64,000 bases of DNA from Arsenophonus sp052171275 (GTDB lineage Bacteria; Pseudomonadota; Gammaproteobacteria; Enterobacterales; Enterobacteriaceae), in NCBI GenBank assembly GCA_052171275.1, contig CM125795.1, positions 62,001 through 126,000 of the forward strand, in the 5' to 3' direction. A program made the translations under genes and the position numbers. Below, one piece after another: positions 20,298 to 29,373 of the stretch. The notes under the pieces were generated by a model. It was not told the DNA's origin, did not search any database, and saw only the letters and a list, made by a program, of their open reading frames with translations. Position 1 is the stretch's first letter. Every line of letters begins with the position of its first letter.

Positions 20298-22169
20298 TTA
20301 TTTATTATAATATTTATTTATTGAATTAATAATTCCTTCTGAATTCAGCCCAAGTTCAACTTGAATTTCTATTTGATTTCCTTGTTGAATATATTTATCA
20401 GGTAAACCAAGATTAATGATAGGAATGATATTATTTGTTTTTAATAAAAATTCATTAACACCACTACCAGCTCCTCCCATAATTACATTTTCTTCTAATG
20501 TTACTAATATTTTATGAGTTTCAGCCATCATTAATATCAATTTTTCATCTAACGGTTTTACAAATCTCATATCAACCACGGTGGCATTAAGTAATTCTGA
20601 TGCTTTAATTGCTTCGATAAGTAGTGTTCCAAAATTAAGTATAGCAATTTCTTTTCCTTGACGACGAATTAATCCTTTGCCAATTTCAATTTTTGTCAAT
20701 GGTTGCAGACTGTCATTAGAATCTATTACTGTCCCTTTAGGATAGCGAACTGCAACAGGGCCATCTTGATAGTGATAACCTGTATGTAACATTTGACGAC
20801 ACTCATTTTTATCACTAGGCGACATAATGACAATATCAGGTAAACAACGTAAAAATGATAGATCAAAGGCTCCTTGATGTGTTTGACCATCGGATCCAAC
20901 AATTCCTGCTCGATCTATAGCAAATAGAATAGGTAATTTTTGAATAGCCACATCATGAATAACTTGATCATAAGCGCGTTGTAAAAAAGTGGAATAAATA
21001 GCAACAATAGGCCTATAACCCGCAATAGCAAGTCCAGCAGCAAAAGTTACAGCATGTTGTTCTGCAATACCTACATCAAAATATTGTTTAGGATAGATTT
21101 TAGAAAATTCAACCATTCCTGAGCCTTCTCTCATGGCTGGTGTTATTGCTATTAGTTTTGGATCATTATTTGCCTCTTGGCATAACCAATCGCCAAAAAT
21201 CTTAGAAAAAGTTAGTTGATTGTTATTATTTGTTGGTAGTCTAAAAGTTGTTAGATCAAATTTAGGGACGGAATGCCAGCTTATAGGATCTTTTTCAGCA
21301 GGTTTATATCCTTTACCTTTTTTCGTTATAATATGTAAAAATTGTGGACCTTTTAACTCACGAATATTTCTTAAGGTTTGTATTAATGTTAATATATCAT
21401 GTCCATCAATCGGGCCAATATAGTTAAACCCTAATTCCTCAAATATAGTACTTGGAGTCATCATGCCCTTAATGTGCTCTTCAGTTTTTTTTAACAATTC
21501 TTTAATTAAAGGGATATTAGAAAACGTTTTTTTTCCTTTTTCTCGTAATCTAGCATATAAATCACCAGATAACAGTTTTGCTAAATGATTATTTAATGCA
21601 CCAACATTTTTTGAAATTGACATTTCATTGTCATTAAGTATAACTAGGATATCTTTATGAATATCTCCAGCATGGTTCATTGCTTCAAAAGCCATACCAG
21701 CTGTAATAGCTCCATCACCAATAACGCAAACAGTTTTACGATCTTTATTTTCATATTCAGCAGCTACTGCCATTCCAAGCCCAGCGCTAATAGAAGTAGA
21801 AGAATGTCCAACGCTAAGAGTATCATATTCACTTTCTTCTCGCCAAGGAAAAGGATGTAATCCATTTTTTTGTCTTATAGTATTAATTTTATCACGACGA
21901 CCTGTTAATATCTTATGAGGATAGGCCTGATGCCCAATATCCCAAATAAGATTATCAAATGGGGTTCTATAAATATAATGTAAAGCAACAGTGAGTTCTA
22001 TGGTACCTAATCCAGAAGCAAAATGTCCACTAGAACTACTAACACTATATAATAAAAATTGCCTCAATTCTTTACATAATTTAATAAGATTTTCTTTTGG
22101 TAAAAGACGTAATTCCTTAGGTGTCTTTATTGTTGATAAAGTTGGATAAGAGGTTATATTAATAGTCAT
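20298..22169 (-). CDS. dxs: 1-deoxy-D-xylulose-5-phosphate synthase
   Basis: Thiamine-diphosphate enzyme that joins pyruvate and glyceraldehyde 3-phosphate to DXP, the precursor of isoprenoids, thiamine thiazole and pyridoxal phosphate. With the start at 22169 the protein has 623 residues and His49 in SSGHFASGLG falls at the E. coli number. The diphosphate-binding GDGAITAGMAFEAMNHAG and the transketolase block DVGIAEQHAVTFAAGLA are intact, as are the C-terminal EENVIMGGAGSGVNE residues. An upstream in-frame ATG at 22178 is possible; 22169 is preferred because GGA lies just before it and MTINITSYPTL aligns with MSFDIAKYPTL. It follows ispA by 119 bases on the same strand. xseB and the E. coli yajO are not present. 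Confidence 0.96.
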   Translation of the reverse strand: MTINITSYPTLSTIKTPKELRLLPKENLIKLCKELRQFLLYSVSSSSGHFASGLGTIELTVALHYIYRTPFDNLIWDIGHQAYPHKILTGRRDKINTIRQKNGLHPFPWREESEYDTLSVGHSSTSISAGLGMAVAAEYENKDRKTVCVIGDGAITAGMAFEAMNHAGDIHKDILVILNDNEMSISKNVGALNNHLAKLLSGDLYARLREKGKKTFSNIPLIKELLKKTEEHIKGMMTPSTIFEELGFNYIGPIDGHDILTLIQTLRNIRELKGPQFLHIITKKGKGYKPAEKDPISWHSVPKFDLTTFRLPTNNNNQLTFSKIFGDWLCQEANNDPKLIAITPAMREGSGMVEFSKIYPKQYFDVGIAEQHAVTFAAGLAIAGYRPIVAIYSTFLQRAYDQVIHDVAIQKLPILFAIDRAGIVGSDGQTHQGAFDLSFLRCLPDIVIMSPSDKNECRQMLHTGYHYQDGPVAVRYPKGTVIDSNDSLQPLTKIEIGKGLIRRQGKEIAILNFGTLLIEAIKASELLNATVVDMRFVKPLDEKLILMMAETHKILVTLEENVIMGGAGSGVNEFLLKTNNIIPIINLGLPDKYIQQGNQIEIQVELGLNSEGIINSINKYYNK

Positions 22170-22288
22170 ATTTTCCATTTAATTATTAATTTTAATTATA
22201 TAAATGATGTTCTATAGCAATAAATCACTATCAAAATATTATTTAGAATTTTTATCTTCGATAAAATATGATTTTTTAATCAATAAGA

Positions 22289-23212
22289 TTAATTTTTTCG
22301 TTCGATAATAAAATGTGTTAAATTTTGTAGTGTCTTAGTATTAAGACCATATTTTTGTTCTAACATATAAAGTATATCTAGTGCTTGTTTATATAAGTTA
22401 TTTTCTTTTTTTTGTGATTGTTTAAGACCTATCAATGATGGATAAGTGATTTTATTATGTTTTTTATCAGTACCTTGATTTTTACCTAAAATGTCTGTAT
22501 CACCAATGATATCAAGAATATCATCATGTAGCTGAAATAATAATCCAATCGTATTAGCATAATTATCTAATAACGGTAATAATTTATAACCTTGATTACC
22601 AGCTGCAAGTGCACTAATTCTAACAGAAGCGCGAATTAAAGCTCCAGTTTTATGAAGATGAATAGATTCTAACATTGTTATATAAATTTCTTGACCTTCT
22701 GATTCCACATCAAGAGCTTGCCCTCTACACATACCTGCTGCACCAATAGCTGTAGCTAACTCAGATATCATTGCAAGACGATTAGTATTACTAACATCAG
22801 GCATAGTAGAACGAGATAAAATATCAAAAGCAAGTGTTTGTAAGGCATCTCCAGCTAAAATTGCATGAGCTTCACCAAAAGAAATATGACAAGTAGGCTG
22901 CCCGCGACGTAAATTATCATTATCCATTGCTGGTAAATCATCGTGGATTAAAGAATAAGTATGAATGCATTCAACAGCTACAGCAAGTATATCTAAATTT
23001 TCTATATCAACATTTAGCATATTACCTATAGCATAAATTAAAAAAGGTCTTAGTCGCTTTCCACCAACTAATGTGCTATATTTCATTGCTGATACAAGTT
23101 GACTTTGATTAAATGGAAGACGCTGAAAATGGTCTAATAGCGTTTTATTAACATGATCTTGCACCCATTGGTGTTGATCTGAAAAGGATAGAGTCACTAT
23201 TTTGGACATCAT
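22289..23212 (-). CDS. ispA: farnesyl diphosphate synthase (geranyltranstransferase)
   Basis: Chain-elongating prenyltransferase making farnesyl diphosphate for ubiquinone, heme O and undecaprenyl carriers. The 307-residue protein has the first aspartate-rich motif DDLPAMD at residues 91-97, followed by NDNLRRGQPTCH, GGKRLRPFLIY upstream of it, and the second aspartate motif HDDILDIIGD about residue 237 with KNQGTDKKHNKITYPSL after it. Compared with E. coli IspA it has about eight extra N-terminal residues. It probably forms a two-gene unit with dxs; the usual first gene of that operon, xseB, is absent. Heme O synthase CyoE in this window would use its product. Confidence 0.95.
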   Translation of the reverse strand: MMSKIVTLSFSDQHQWVQDHVNKTLLDHFQRLPFNQSQLVSAMKYSTLVGGKRLRPFLIYAIGNMLNVDIENLDILAVAVECIHTYSLIHDDLPAMDNDNLRRGQPTCHISFGEAHAILAGDALQTLAFDILSRSTMPDVSNTNRLAMISELATAIGAAGMCRGQALDVESEGQEIYITMLESIHLHKTGALIRASVRISALAAGNQGYKLLPLLDNYANTIGLLFQLHDDILDIIGDTDILGKNQGTDKKHNKITYPSLIGLKQSQKKENNLYKQALDILYMLEQKYGLNTKTLQNLTHFIIERKN

Positions 23213-23555
23213 TTATTTATATCATTTCAACGTAGAATTTTATTTGATATTATACTTCTTTTTAATAATCATTCAGCTAATAATTGATTTTATATATTAA
23301 ATATTTTATTTTTTAACTATAAGAACGAAGTTTAACGTCTATTAATATAATACTAATATGTTTATGATAACGCTTTGGTTTATTTTATAATATTTGCACA
23401 TAATATTTTATTCTTTTTATAAATTTTATATGAAGTGGTATCAATTAATTTAATAATGTAATTGTTGTTTTAAAATAAAAATGTTGTACATAATAATTAT
23501 ATATATAATATATGCATATTAATAAAAATTAGAATTGACTTCTATATAAAATATT
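23213..23555. other. divergent spacer ispA/thiI
   Basis: 343 bases between divergent ispA and thiI; xseB would lie here by E. coli synteny but I cannot align a remnant. TATAAT-like words are present in both directions without convincing -35 partners. Confidence 0.5.
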
Positions 23556-25016
23556 ATGAAGTTTATTATTAAATTATTTCCTGAAATAACTATTAAAAGC
23601 CGATCTGTTCGTTTGCATTTTATTAGAATTCTTACTAATAATATTTTTAATATATTAAAAATATTAGATAAAGAAATTATCGTTATTAGATATTGGGATA
23701 GTATAGAGGTTCTCATAAAGAAAAGTGAATATCATGATATAATTTCTGATGCTTTAACAAGAATTCCTGGTATTCACCATATTCTTATAGTTGAAGAATA
23801 TCAATTTCGAGATCTTAAACATATTCTTGATTTGACTTATTCAATTTATTCTGAAAAAATAAGTGAAAAAACTTTTTGTGTGCGTGTTAAGCGTCGTGGT
23901 AAACATGATTTTACTTCAATAGAAGCAGAGCGTTATATTGGTAATGGTTTAAATCAATATGTTTCATCGGCTAAAGTAAAACTAATTCAACCAGATATAA
24001 ATGTAAATCTTGAAATCAAAAAAAATAAAGTAATTTTTATTAAATTACGTATTAGTGGTATTGGTGGTTTTCCTATTGGCACGCAAGGAGATGTTTTGTC
24101 ACTGATATCAGGCGGTTTTGATTCAAGTGTTTCTAGCTATATGTTAATGCGTCGTGGTTGTCGAGTACATTATTGCTTTTTTAACCTTGATGGTTATAAG
24201 CAAGAGATTGGAGTAAAACAGATTTCTCATTATCTCTGGTATCGTTTTGGTCGCACGCATAAAGTTAAATTTATTATGATAAATTTTGCTATAATTATAG
24301 CAGAAATTATTAAAAAAATTGATAATAATCAGATGAGTATTATCTTAAAAAGGATGATGATGCGCGCTGCTTGTAAAATAGCAGAACGTTGTAATCTTAA
24401 AACGTTAGTAACTGGTGAAACTTTAGGACAAGTATCTAGTCAGACATTAACTAATCTACATTTAATTGATAGTGTTACAGATAAATTGGTTTTACGTCCA
24501 CTAATTTCATACGATAAAGAAAATATTATTAATATCGCACGTAAGATAGGAACTGAAGATTTTGCTCGTACTATGCCAGAATTTTGTGGTCTAATTTCAA
24601 AAAAACCAACAGCAAAAGCAGTAAAAGTAAAAATTGAAGAACAAGAAATAAATTTTGATTTCTCTCTACTTGATTATGCTATTAATACAGCAGAATATAT
24701 TAATATTCGTCATATAGACTATGATTTTCAAGATGAAATATCAGAAATAGAAGTAGTTAATACATTTTCTATTAATGATATTATTTTGGATATTCGTTCT
24801 CCTGACGAACAAGAAGCACGACCACTCAAATTGCTAAATGTTAATATAAAATCATTACCATTTTATAATTTAAATAGCCAATTTAGTAAATTATCAAATC
24901 AAAAATCTTATTTACTTTATTGTGAACGAGGTTTAATGAGTCGCTTACAAGTACTATATTTACATAAAGAAGGTTTTAGAAATGTAAAAGTATACAGACC
25001 TTTAATAACAACTTAA
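23556..25016 (+). CDS. thiI: tRNA sulfurtransferase ThiI
   Basis: Makes 4-thiouridine at tRNA position 8 and passes sulfur for the thiamine thiazole. The 486-residue protein has a ferredoxin-like/THUMP N-terminal half, the PP-loop SGGFDS at 185-190, Cys344 in PEFCGLISKK and a C-terminal rhodanese domain whose persulfide residue is Cys456 (LLYCERGLMSR). Both cysteines fall at E. coli numbers, so the long enterobacterial form is intact. The ATG at 23556 is chosen since MKFIIKLFPEITIKSR aligns with E. coli; the upstream Shine-Dalgarno is weak. It stands alone; the E. coli followers yajL, panE and yajQ are gone. A 15-bp hairpin directly at its stop is a likely terminator. Confidence 0.96.
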   Translation: MKFIIKLFPEITIKSRSVRLHFIRILTNNIFNILKILDKEIIVIRYWDSIEVLIKKSEYHDIISDALTRIPGIHHILIVEEYQFRDLKHILDLTYSIYSEKISEKTFCVRVKRRGKHDFTSIEAERYIGNGLNQYVSSAKVKLIQPDINVNLEIKKNKVIFIKLRISGIGGFPIGTQGDVLSLISGGFDSSVSSYMLMRRGCRVHYCFFNLDGYKQEIGVKQISHYLWYRFGRTHKVKFIMINFAIIIAEIIKKIDNNQMSIILKRMMMRAACKIAERCNLKTLVTGETLGQVSSQTLTNLHLIDSVTDKLVLRPLISYDKENIINIARKIGTEDFARTMPEFCGLISKKPTAKAVKVKIEEQEINFDFSLLDYAINTAEYINIRHIDYDFQDEISEIEVVNTFSINDIILDIRSPDEQEARPLKLLNVNIKSLPFYNLNSQFSKLSNQKSYLLYCERGLMSRLQVLYLHKEGFRNVKVYRPLITT

Positions 25017-25055
25017 TTAATTTTTAAATTGATTTTCATTAATTTAAAAATTAAT
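25016..25055 (+). terminator. hairpin at the thiI stop, candidate terminator
   Basis: Bases 25016-25030 are the exact reverse complement of 25041-25055 around a ten-base loop, starting in the thiI stop codon. It has no pure T-tract after the stem, so termination is inferred from position. Confidence 0.45.
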
Positions 25056-25937
25056 ATATATTCTATTATCATATCGTCATTATTAAATGATATTCTAAAT
25101 ATTAAATATAATATAAATTGTAAGGTAATTTTTATTTTATATAAAATATTTAATTTGAATTAAAAGTTAACTATTATAATATATTTTATTATGATACTGC
25201 TATATTTTCTAACATTATCTATTAAACATATTATAGATAATTTTAATGTCTAGAATTCTCTTATTTAATTAACGAATATAATTATAATACTATCATATTG
25301 TTAATTCCGATTTTTAATAAAATGAAATAGCTATTTTCTTACTTTAGATAACTATTATATTTTAATAAATAAATTAGTTAAATATTAATTAAATATTTAA
25401 CTTTTAATAAAAAGTAATAACTTATCTTATATATGATACAGAAAATTACGAATGTATAATTTTATTATATATAATTATATATAATTAGTTTTTAATTTTA
25501 TTAAAATTTATAAATTAAATATATATTAATTATTTTTATTTTAAAAAATGTACATTATTTCAATCTAAAGAAAATAAGTAATAAATTAAATGATGAAATT
25601 AGTACTCACAACTTTAAAACAAATTACTTAGTTAAACATTGAATGAATATTCACCTATTTTAATATATATATGTCTTATAATGTTATTGATAATAGAAAT
25701 CTTACGTTTTTAACTTTATTAATTAAAGTGAGTTAATATAATAATAATTTAGATTTTTTTAAAATTATTCAAAAAAAATAAATTATTTTTTGGTAAAAAT
25801 TAAAATATTAAATAGTTCGAATAACATATATAAATCATAAATTAATCTTATAATTTATTATAAAATTAATTTATTAACATATTAACTTATTTAAGTAATT
25901 TAATACAAATGAAATTTATAATAGTTAAATTTATGAT
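25056..25937. other. convergent spacer thiI/yajR
   Basis: About 880 A/T-rich bases with no gene that I can support. By E. coli order yajL, panE and yajQ would be expected here; a possible yajQ tail near 25558 was too weak to call. Confidence 0.6.
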
Positions 25938-25964
25938 ATATTCTCTATTTTATATAGAGAATAT
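25938..25964 (-). terminator. candidate yajR terminator hairpin
   Basis: ATATTCTCTAT (25938-25948) and ATAGAGAATAT (25954-25964) form an 11-bp perfect stem with a five-base loop, four bases beyond the yajR stop. The downstream T-tract is poor. Confidence 0.45.
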
Positions 25965-25967
25965 CTG

Positions 25968-27332
25968 TTAATTATTATTAATAATAATTTCAAGTTGTTT
26001 TTGAGTAATAATTTTTTTATCTATTTTAATAAAAGCGCTAAGCGATTTGAGATCTAATATTACTTCATATACACCAGGTTCATTCACTAATTTAATCTTT
26101 AATAGATTAATATCATTAATTTGTTCTGGTAAAATTAAACGTATATTATTTGTATAATTAGGTTTATACATTTTTAATATAATAAAAAACCAACACGTAG
26201 AAAGCATTAATCCACTTATGAAGATAAGAAAAACACCATTTAATTGAAGAAACCATCCACCTAAGATTCCACCTAAAGCAACACCAATAAATTGACTGGT
26301 TGAATAGATAGCCATACTTGTCCCTTTATATCTAATAGGTGATTCTTTACTAACAAGTGAAGGTAATAACACCTCCATAATATTAAATGCAATAAAAAAT
26401 AGTTGAAGACCTATTAATATTAACCAAAATTGTTGATTTGAAAAACAAAATATTAATTGAGATATAAATAAAATAAATATGAATAATAATAAAATTTGTT
26501 TTATTCGTCGATTTTTTTCAGCATAAATTATAAAAGGTAAAACTATGATAAAAGAAATAAATAAAGTGATTAAATATATTTTCCAATGTTGATTAACTTC
26601 AAAACCTGAGTTTTTAATTATTAATGGTAAGGCAATAAAATTTGATATAAGTAACGAATGTAAGAATAATATACTTAAATTAATTTTAATTAACTGATTA
26701 TTATTGATTATTTTTTGTATGCTATTTTTAATAAAATGAGTCTCATGATCAATAATATGATATTGACTATCTGGTACGATAAAACTAGTGATTAATACAG
26801 CACAAAAAGTAAGTAAGCTTATTCCCCAAAAAAGACCATGTAAACCGATAACATGAGTAATAATTGGGCCAATAATTATTGAAATAGAAAAAGTAATACC
26901 AAAACTTACTCCCATAAAAGCCATAGCTTTCGTTCTATTTTGCTCTCTAGTTAGATCTGAAAGCAATGCCATAATCGTAGAAGAAACAGCCCCTGCTCCT
27001 TGTAAAGCTCGCCCAATAATAACACCGAATATAGAATCTGTTATTGCTGCTACTAAGCTTCCGGTAATAGATATAAGTAATCCTATAATAATTAATTGTT
27101 TGCGACCAAATCGGTCTGACATCAAACCAAATGGGATTTGGAAAATAACTTGACTTACACCATAAATTCCAATTGCCATACCAATTAATAATTCGTTAGC
27201 ATTTTTTAATACGCTACCATAGGTTACTAATATAGGTAATATCATGAACATACCTAGAATACGTAATGCAAATACCATCCCTAGTCCAAAAATTGCCTTT
27301 AATTCTTTTGGAGTCATTCTATTATTTTTCAT
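25968..27332 (-). CDS. yajR: MFS transporter YajR
   Basis: Major facilitator superfamily exporter of unknown substrate with a C-terminal cytoplasmic YAM domain. The 454-residue protein (same as E. coli) has about 12 membrane helices, the MFS motif A GLMSDRFGRKQL after helix 2, GRALQGAGAVSSTIMALLSD in helices 4-5, SKESPIRYKGTSMAIYSTSQ in the second half, and a final ferredoxin-like YAM segment from about residue 388 (IRLILPEQINDINLLKIKL). The complete YAM domain argues that it is functional. It lies 199 bases downstream of cyoE on the same strand, the arrangement left after loss of the genes between them in E. coli being compatible with the parental order. The start follows a weak Shine-Dalgarno. 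Confidence 0.93.
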   Translation of the reverse strand: MKNNRMTPKELKAIFGLGMVFALRILGMFMILPILVTYGSVLKNANELLIGMAIGIYGVSQVIFQIPFGLMSDRFGRKQLIIIGLLISITGSLVAAITDSIFGVIIGRALQGAGAVSSTIMALLSDLTREQNRTKAMAFMGVSFGITFSISIIIGPIITHVIGLHGLFWGISLLTFCAVLITSFIVPDSQYHIIDHETHFIKNSIQKIINNNQLIKINLSILFLHSLLISNFIALPLIIKNSGFEVNQHWKIYLITLFISFIIVLPFIIYAEKNRRIKQILLLFIFILFISQLIFCFSNQQFWLILIGLQLFFIAFNIMEVLLPSLVSKESPIRYKGTSMAIYSTSQFIGVALGGILGGWFLQLNGVFLIFISGLMLSTCWFFIILKMYKPNYTNNIRLILPEQINDINLLKIKLVNEPGVYEVILDLKSLSAFIKIDKKIITQKQLEIIINNN

Positions 27333-27531
27333 ATTTTATCTTATAAACTTTTGAAATGAATATTATAAAATGATTTTATTGATTAATTAATTTTATTTAT
27401 TTAATAAATATTAATAAAATATAAATAAAATAGTAATGAATTGACTTATGTTTTATTTTTTTTAATTATAAATTTAATAATCATTTAATTACTATTTAAT
27501 AATAAAAATTATTTTTTAAATAAAAAAGCGT

Positions 27532-28404
27532 TTATTTAACGGTAATAAATGGATCAATAGAAATCATAATGCTAATAGATGTAATTGCTATTATAGAGAA
27601 TAGAAATAATTTTCGAGCCCAAAGATAATCATTATTACTTTTTTTAAAACCAGAAATAGCTATACTAAGCCACCATAAACTAACACAGATTGCAACAATA
27701 AGATATATGTAACCAGAATAACCGCTAATAGTAAGCATTATAGTTGTTATCATAAAAGCAAAGATATATAAAAAAATATGTATTTTAGCTACATAAATTC
27801 CTTTAATCACTGGTAGTATAGGAATACTAGCAGCTTTATAATCTTTAAGATGAAAAATAGCAATTGCATAAGAGTGAGGTATTTGCCAAAAATAAAAAAT
27901 CAATAATAAAATTAATGCTCCAAAATCAAATTTATTAGAAGCAGCGCAGTAACCAATAACCGGAGGTGTTGCACCTGATAAACTACCTATTAAAATACCA
28001 TAAACTGAATTCCGTTTCATATAGAAACTATAGATACAAATATAAATAATAAAACCAATAACAGTAAAAAATATTGCTAAAGTATTAGTAATAATATAAA
28101 TCAAGATTACGCCGATAAGACCAAGCATAGTGGCATAGATTAAAGAAATTTTTAAATTAATAAGTTCTTTAACTAGAACTCTATTTTTTGTTCTATCCAT
28201 CATGCTATCTATATCTTTATCAATATAGTTGTTAAAAACACAAGCAGAAGCGATTACTAATGATACACCAAATAATGTAGCAATAAATTTAGGATAATCA
28301 ATTATACCTTTAGCTGCAAGTAAAAATCCGCCAATAACAGAAATTAGATTACCGAAAATAATAGTTGGTTTTGTTACTTGAAAATACTCTTTTATTGGAA
28401 TCAT
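27532..28404 (-). CDS. cyoE: protoheme IX farnesyltransferase (heme O synthase)
   Basis: Inner-membrane prenyltransferase that adds a farnesyl group to heme B, giving the heme O of cytochrome bo3. The 290-residue protein is almost all membrane helices and carries the aspartate-rich substrate motif NNYIDKDIDSMMDRTKNR near residue 67 and the second conserved loop FHLKDYKAASIPILP near residue 185. Length is close to the E. coli 296. It is the last gene of the cyo operon, six bases after cyoD, and uses the farnesyl diphosphate made by IspA in this window. Confidence 0.96.
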   Translation of the reverse strand: MIPIKEYFQVTKPTIIFGNLISVIGGFLLAAKGIIDYPKFIATLFGVSLVIASACVFNNYIDKDIDSMMDRTKNRVLVKELINLKISLIYATMLGLIGVILIYIITNTLAIFFTVIGFIIYICIYSFYMKRNSVYGILIGSLSGATPPVIGYCAASNKFDFGALILLLIFYFWQIPHSYAIAIFHLKDYKAASIPILPVIKGIYVAKIHIFLYIFAFMITTIMLTISGYSGYIYLIVAICVSLWWLSIAISGFKKSNNDYLWARKLFLFSIIAITSISIMISIDPFITVK

Positions 28405-28410
28405 AACTCT

Positions 28411-28746
28411 TTAGTTGAGCATCATATTTATATTGAGATTATTCATTATCCATAGGGATCCAATAATAATAATGCCTATGATTAATATGGTGAATAAAAA
28501 GGCAATAAAGTTCCAATTATCATTAGAAGAAGTATTCATGTGAAAAAAACAAATGAAATGTACCATGATTTGTATAATTGCTGTGCTAATAACAATACAC
28601 AGAATATTATAATGTGATATAGTACTATACATTACCATCAAGAATGGAATAACTGTTAAAATAATTGAGAGTATAAAACCAATTAAATAGTTTTTTTTGA
28701 TACCATATCGGATATTGTTATAATCATATTTTTTAGTATAATTCAT
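28411..28746 (-). CDS. cyoD: cytochrome bo3 ubiquinol oxidase subunit IV
   Basis: Small inner-membrane subunit of cytochrome bo3, aiding assembly of subunit I. The 111-residue product has three helices with GFILSIILTVIPFLMVM, VHFICFFHMNTSSNDNWN and a final IIIIGSLWIMNNLNINMML, matching E. coli CyoD (109). The start at 28746 is chosen because its ATG overlaps the cyoC stop as ATGA, a translational-coupling arrangement, and because the N-terminus then matches the family; a longer in-frame extension into cyoC is not real. Confidence 0.95.
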   Translation of the reverse strand: MNYTKKYDYNNIRYGIKKNYLIGFILSIILTVIPFLMVMYSTISHYNILCIVISTAIIQIMVHFICFFHMNTSSNDNWNFIAFLFTILIIGIIIIGSLWIMNNLNINMMLN

Positions 28747-29360
28747 ACTAGTCTCCCTAATAGGTAAACAATAGTAAATACACAGATCCAAATAACATCC
28801 AAAAAGTGCCAAAAAAGACTTAAACAATTCAAACGAGTTTGATTAATTTGTGTAAGACCATTATGTGAAATATGTATTATCATGATAATAATCCAAGCTA
28901 AACCAAAGCTTACATGAATACCATGCGTACCAACTAGTGTAAAGAAAGCGGATAAAAAAGAATTACTATAATATGTATAACCATTAGAAAATAATTCATT
29001 AAATTCATAAATTTCCATCATAATAAAAATAAATCCGAACAAAAAAGTAATCATTAACCACGATTTAATTATATTTATTTTTTTATCATGCATTGCTAAC
29101 ATAGCAAAACCATAAGTAATGCTACTAAATAATAAAAGGAAAGTTTCTACTAATATAAAATTAAGGTTAAAAATAGCGTTGTATTTCGAACTCATAATAG
29201 TACTATTAAGCATAACGGAATAAGTGGCAAAAAGACAAGCGAATAAAATTAAATCGCTCATTAAATAGATCCAAAAACCAAATATTTTTATTGCGTTTAT
29301 ATCATATTTGTAATTGTTTTTATGTGAAAAATATTTTTTAACTTCTATATTAGTTGACAT
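28743..29360 (-). CDS. cyoC: cytochrome bo3 ubiquinol oxidase subunit III
   Basis: Inner-membrane subunit of the terminal oxidase, five helices. The 205-residue protein has KIFGFWIYLMSDLILFACLFATY, LVETFLLLFSSITYG, FLSAFFTLVGTHGIHV and the ending CLSLFWHFLDVIWICVFTIVYL (given in parts), all diagnostic of CyoC. Length equals E. coli (204) within one residue; the N-terminus is less histidine-rich. It follows cyoB by 13 bases and overlaps cyoD by four (ATGA). Confidence 0.96.
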   Translation of the reverse strand: MSTNIEVKKYFSHKNNYKYDINAIKIFGFWIYLMSDLILFACLFATYSVMLNSTIMSSKYNAIFNLNFILVETFLLLFSSITYGFAMLAMHDKKINIIKSWLMITFLFGFIFIMMEIYEFNELFSNGYTYYSNSFLSAFFTLVGTHGIHVSFGLAWIIIMIIHISHNGLTQINQTRLNCLSLFWHFLDVIWICVFTIVYLLGRLV

Positions 29361-29373
29361 TGGTAATATATAC

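Noticed and set aside
25558..25581. Possible yajQ C-terminus (F-Q-S-K-E-N-K-stop against FQFKNFRD)
   Set aside because: Only three residues agree and the upstream codons do not align, although the position would fit.
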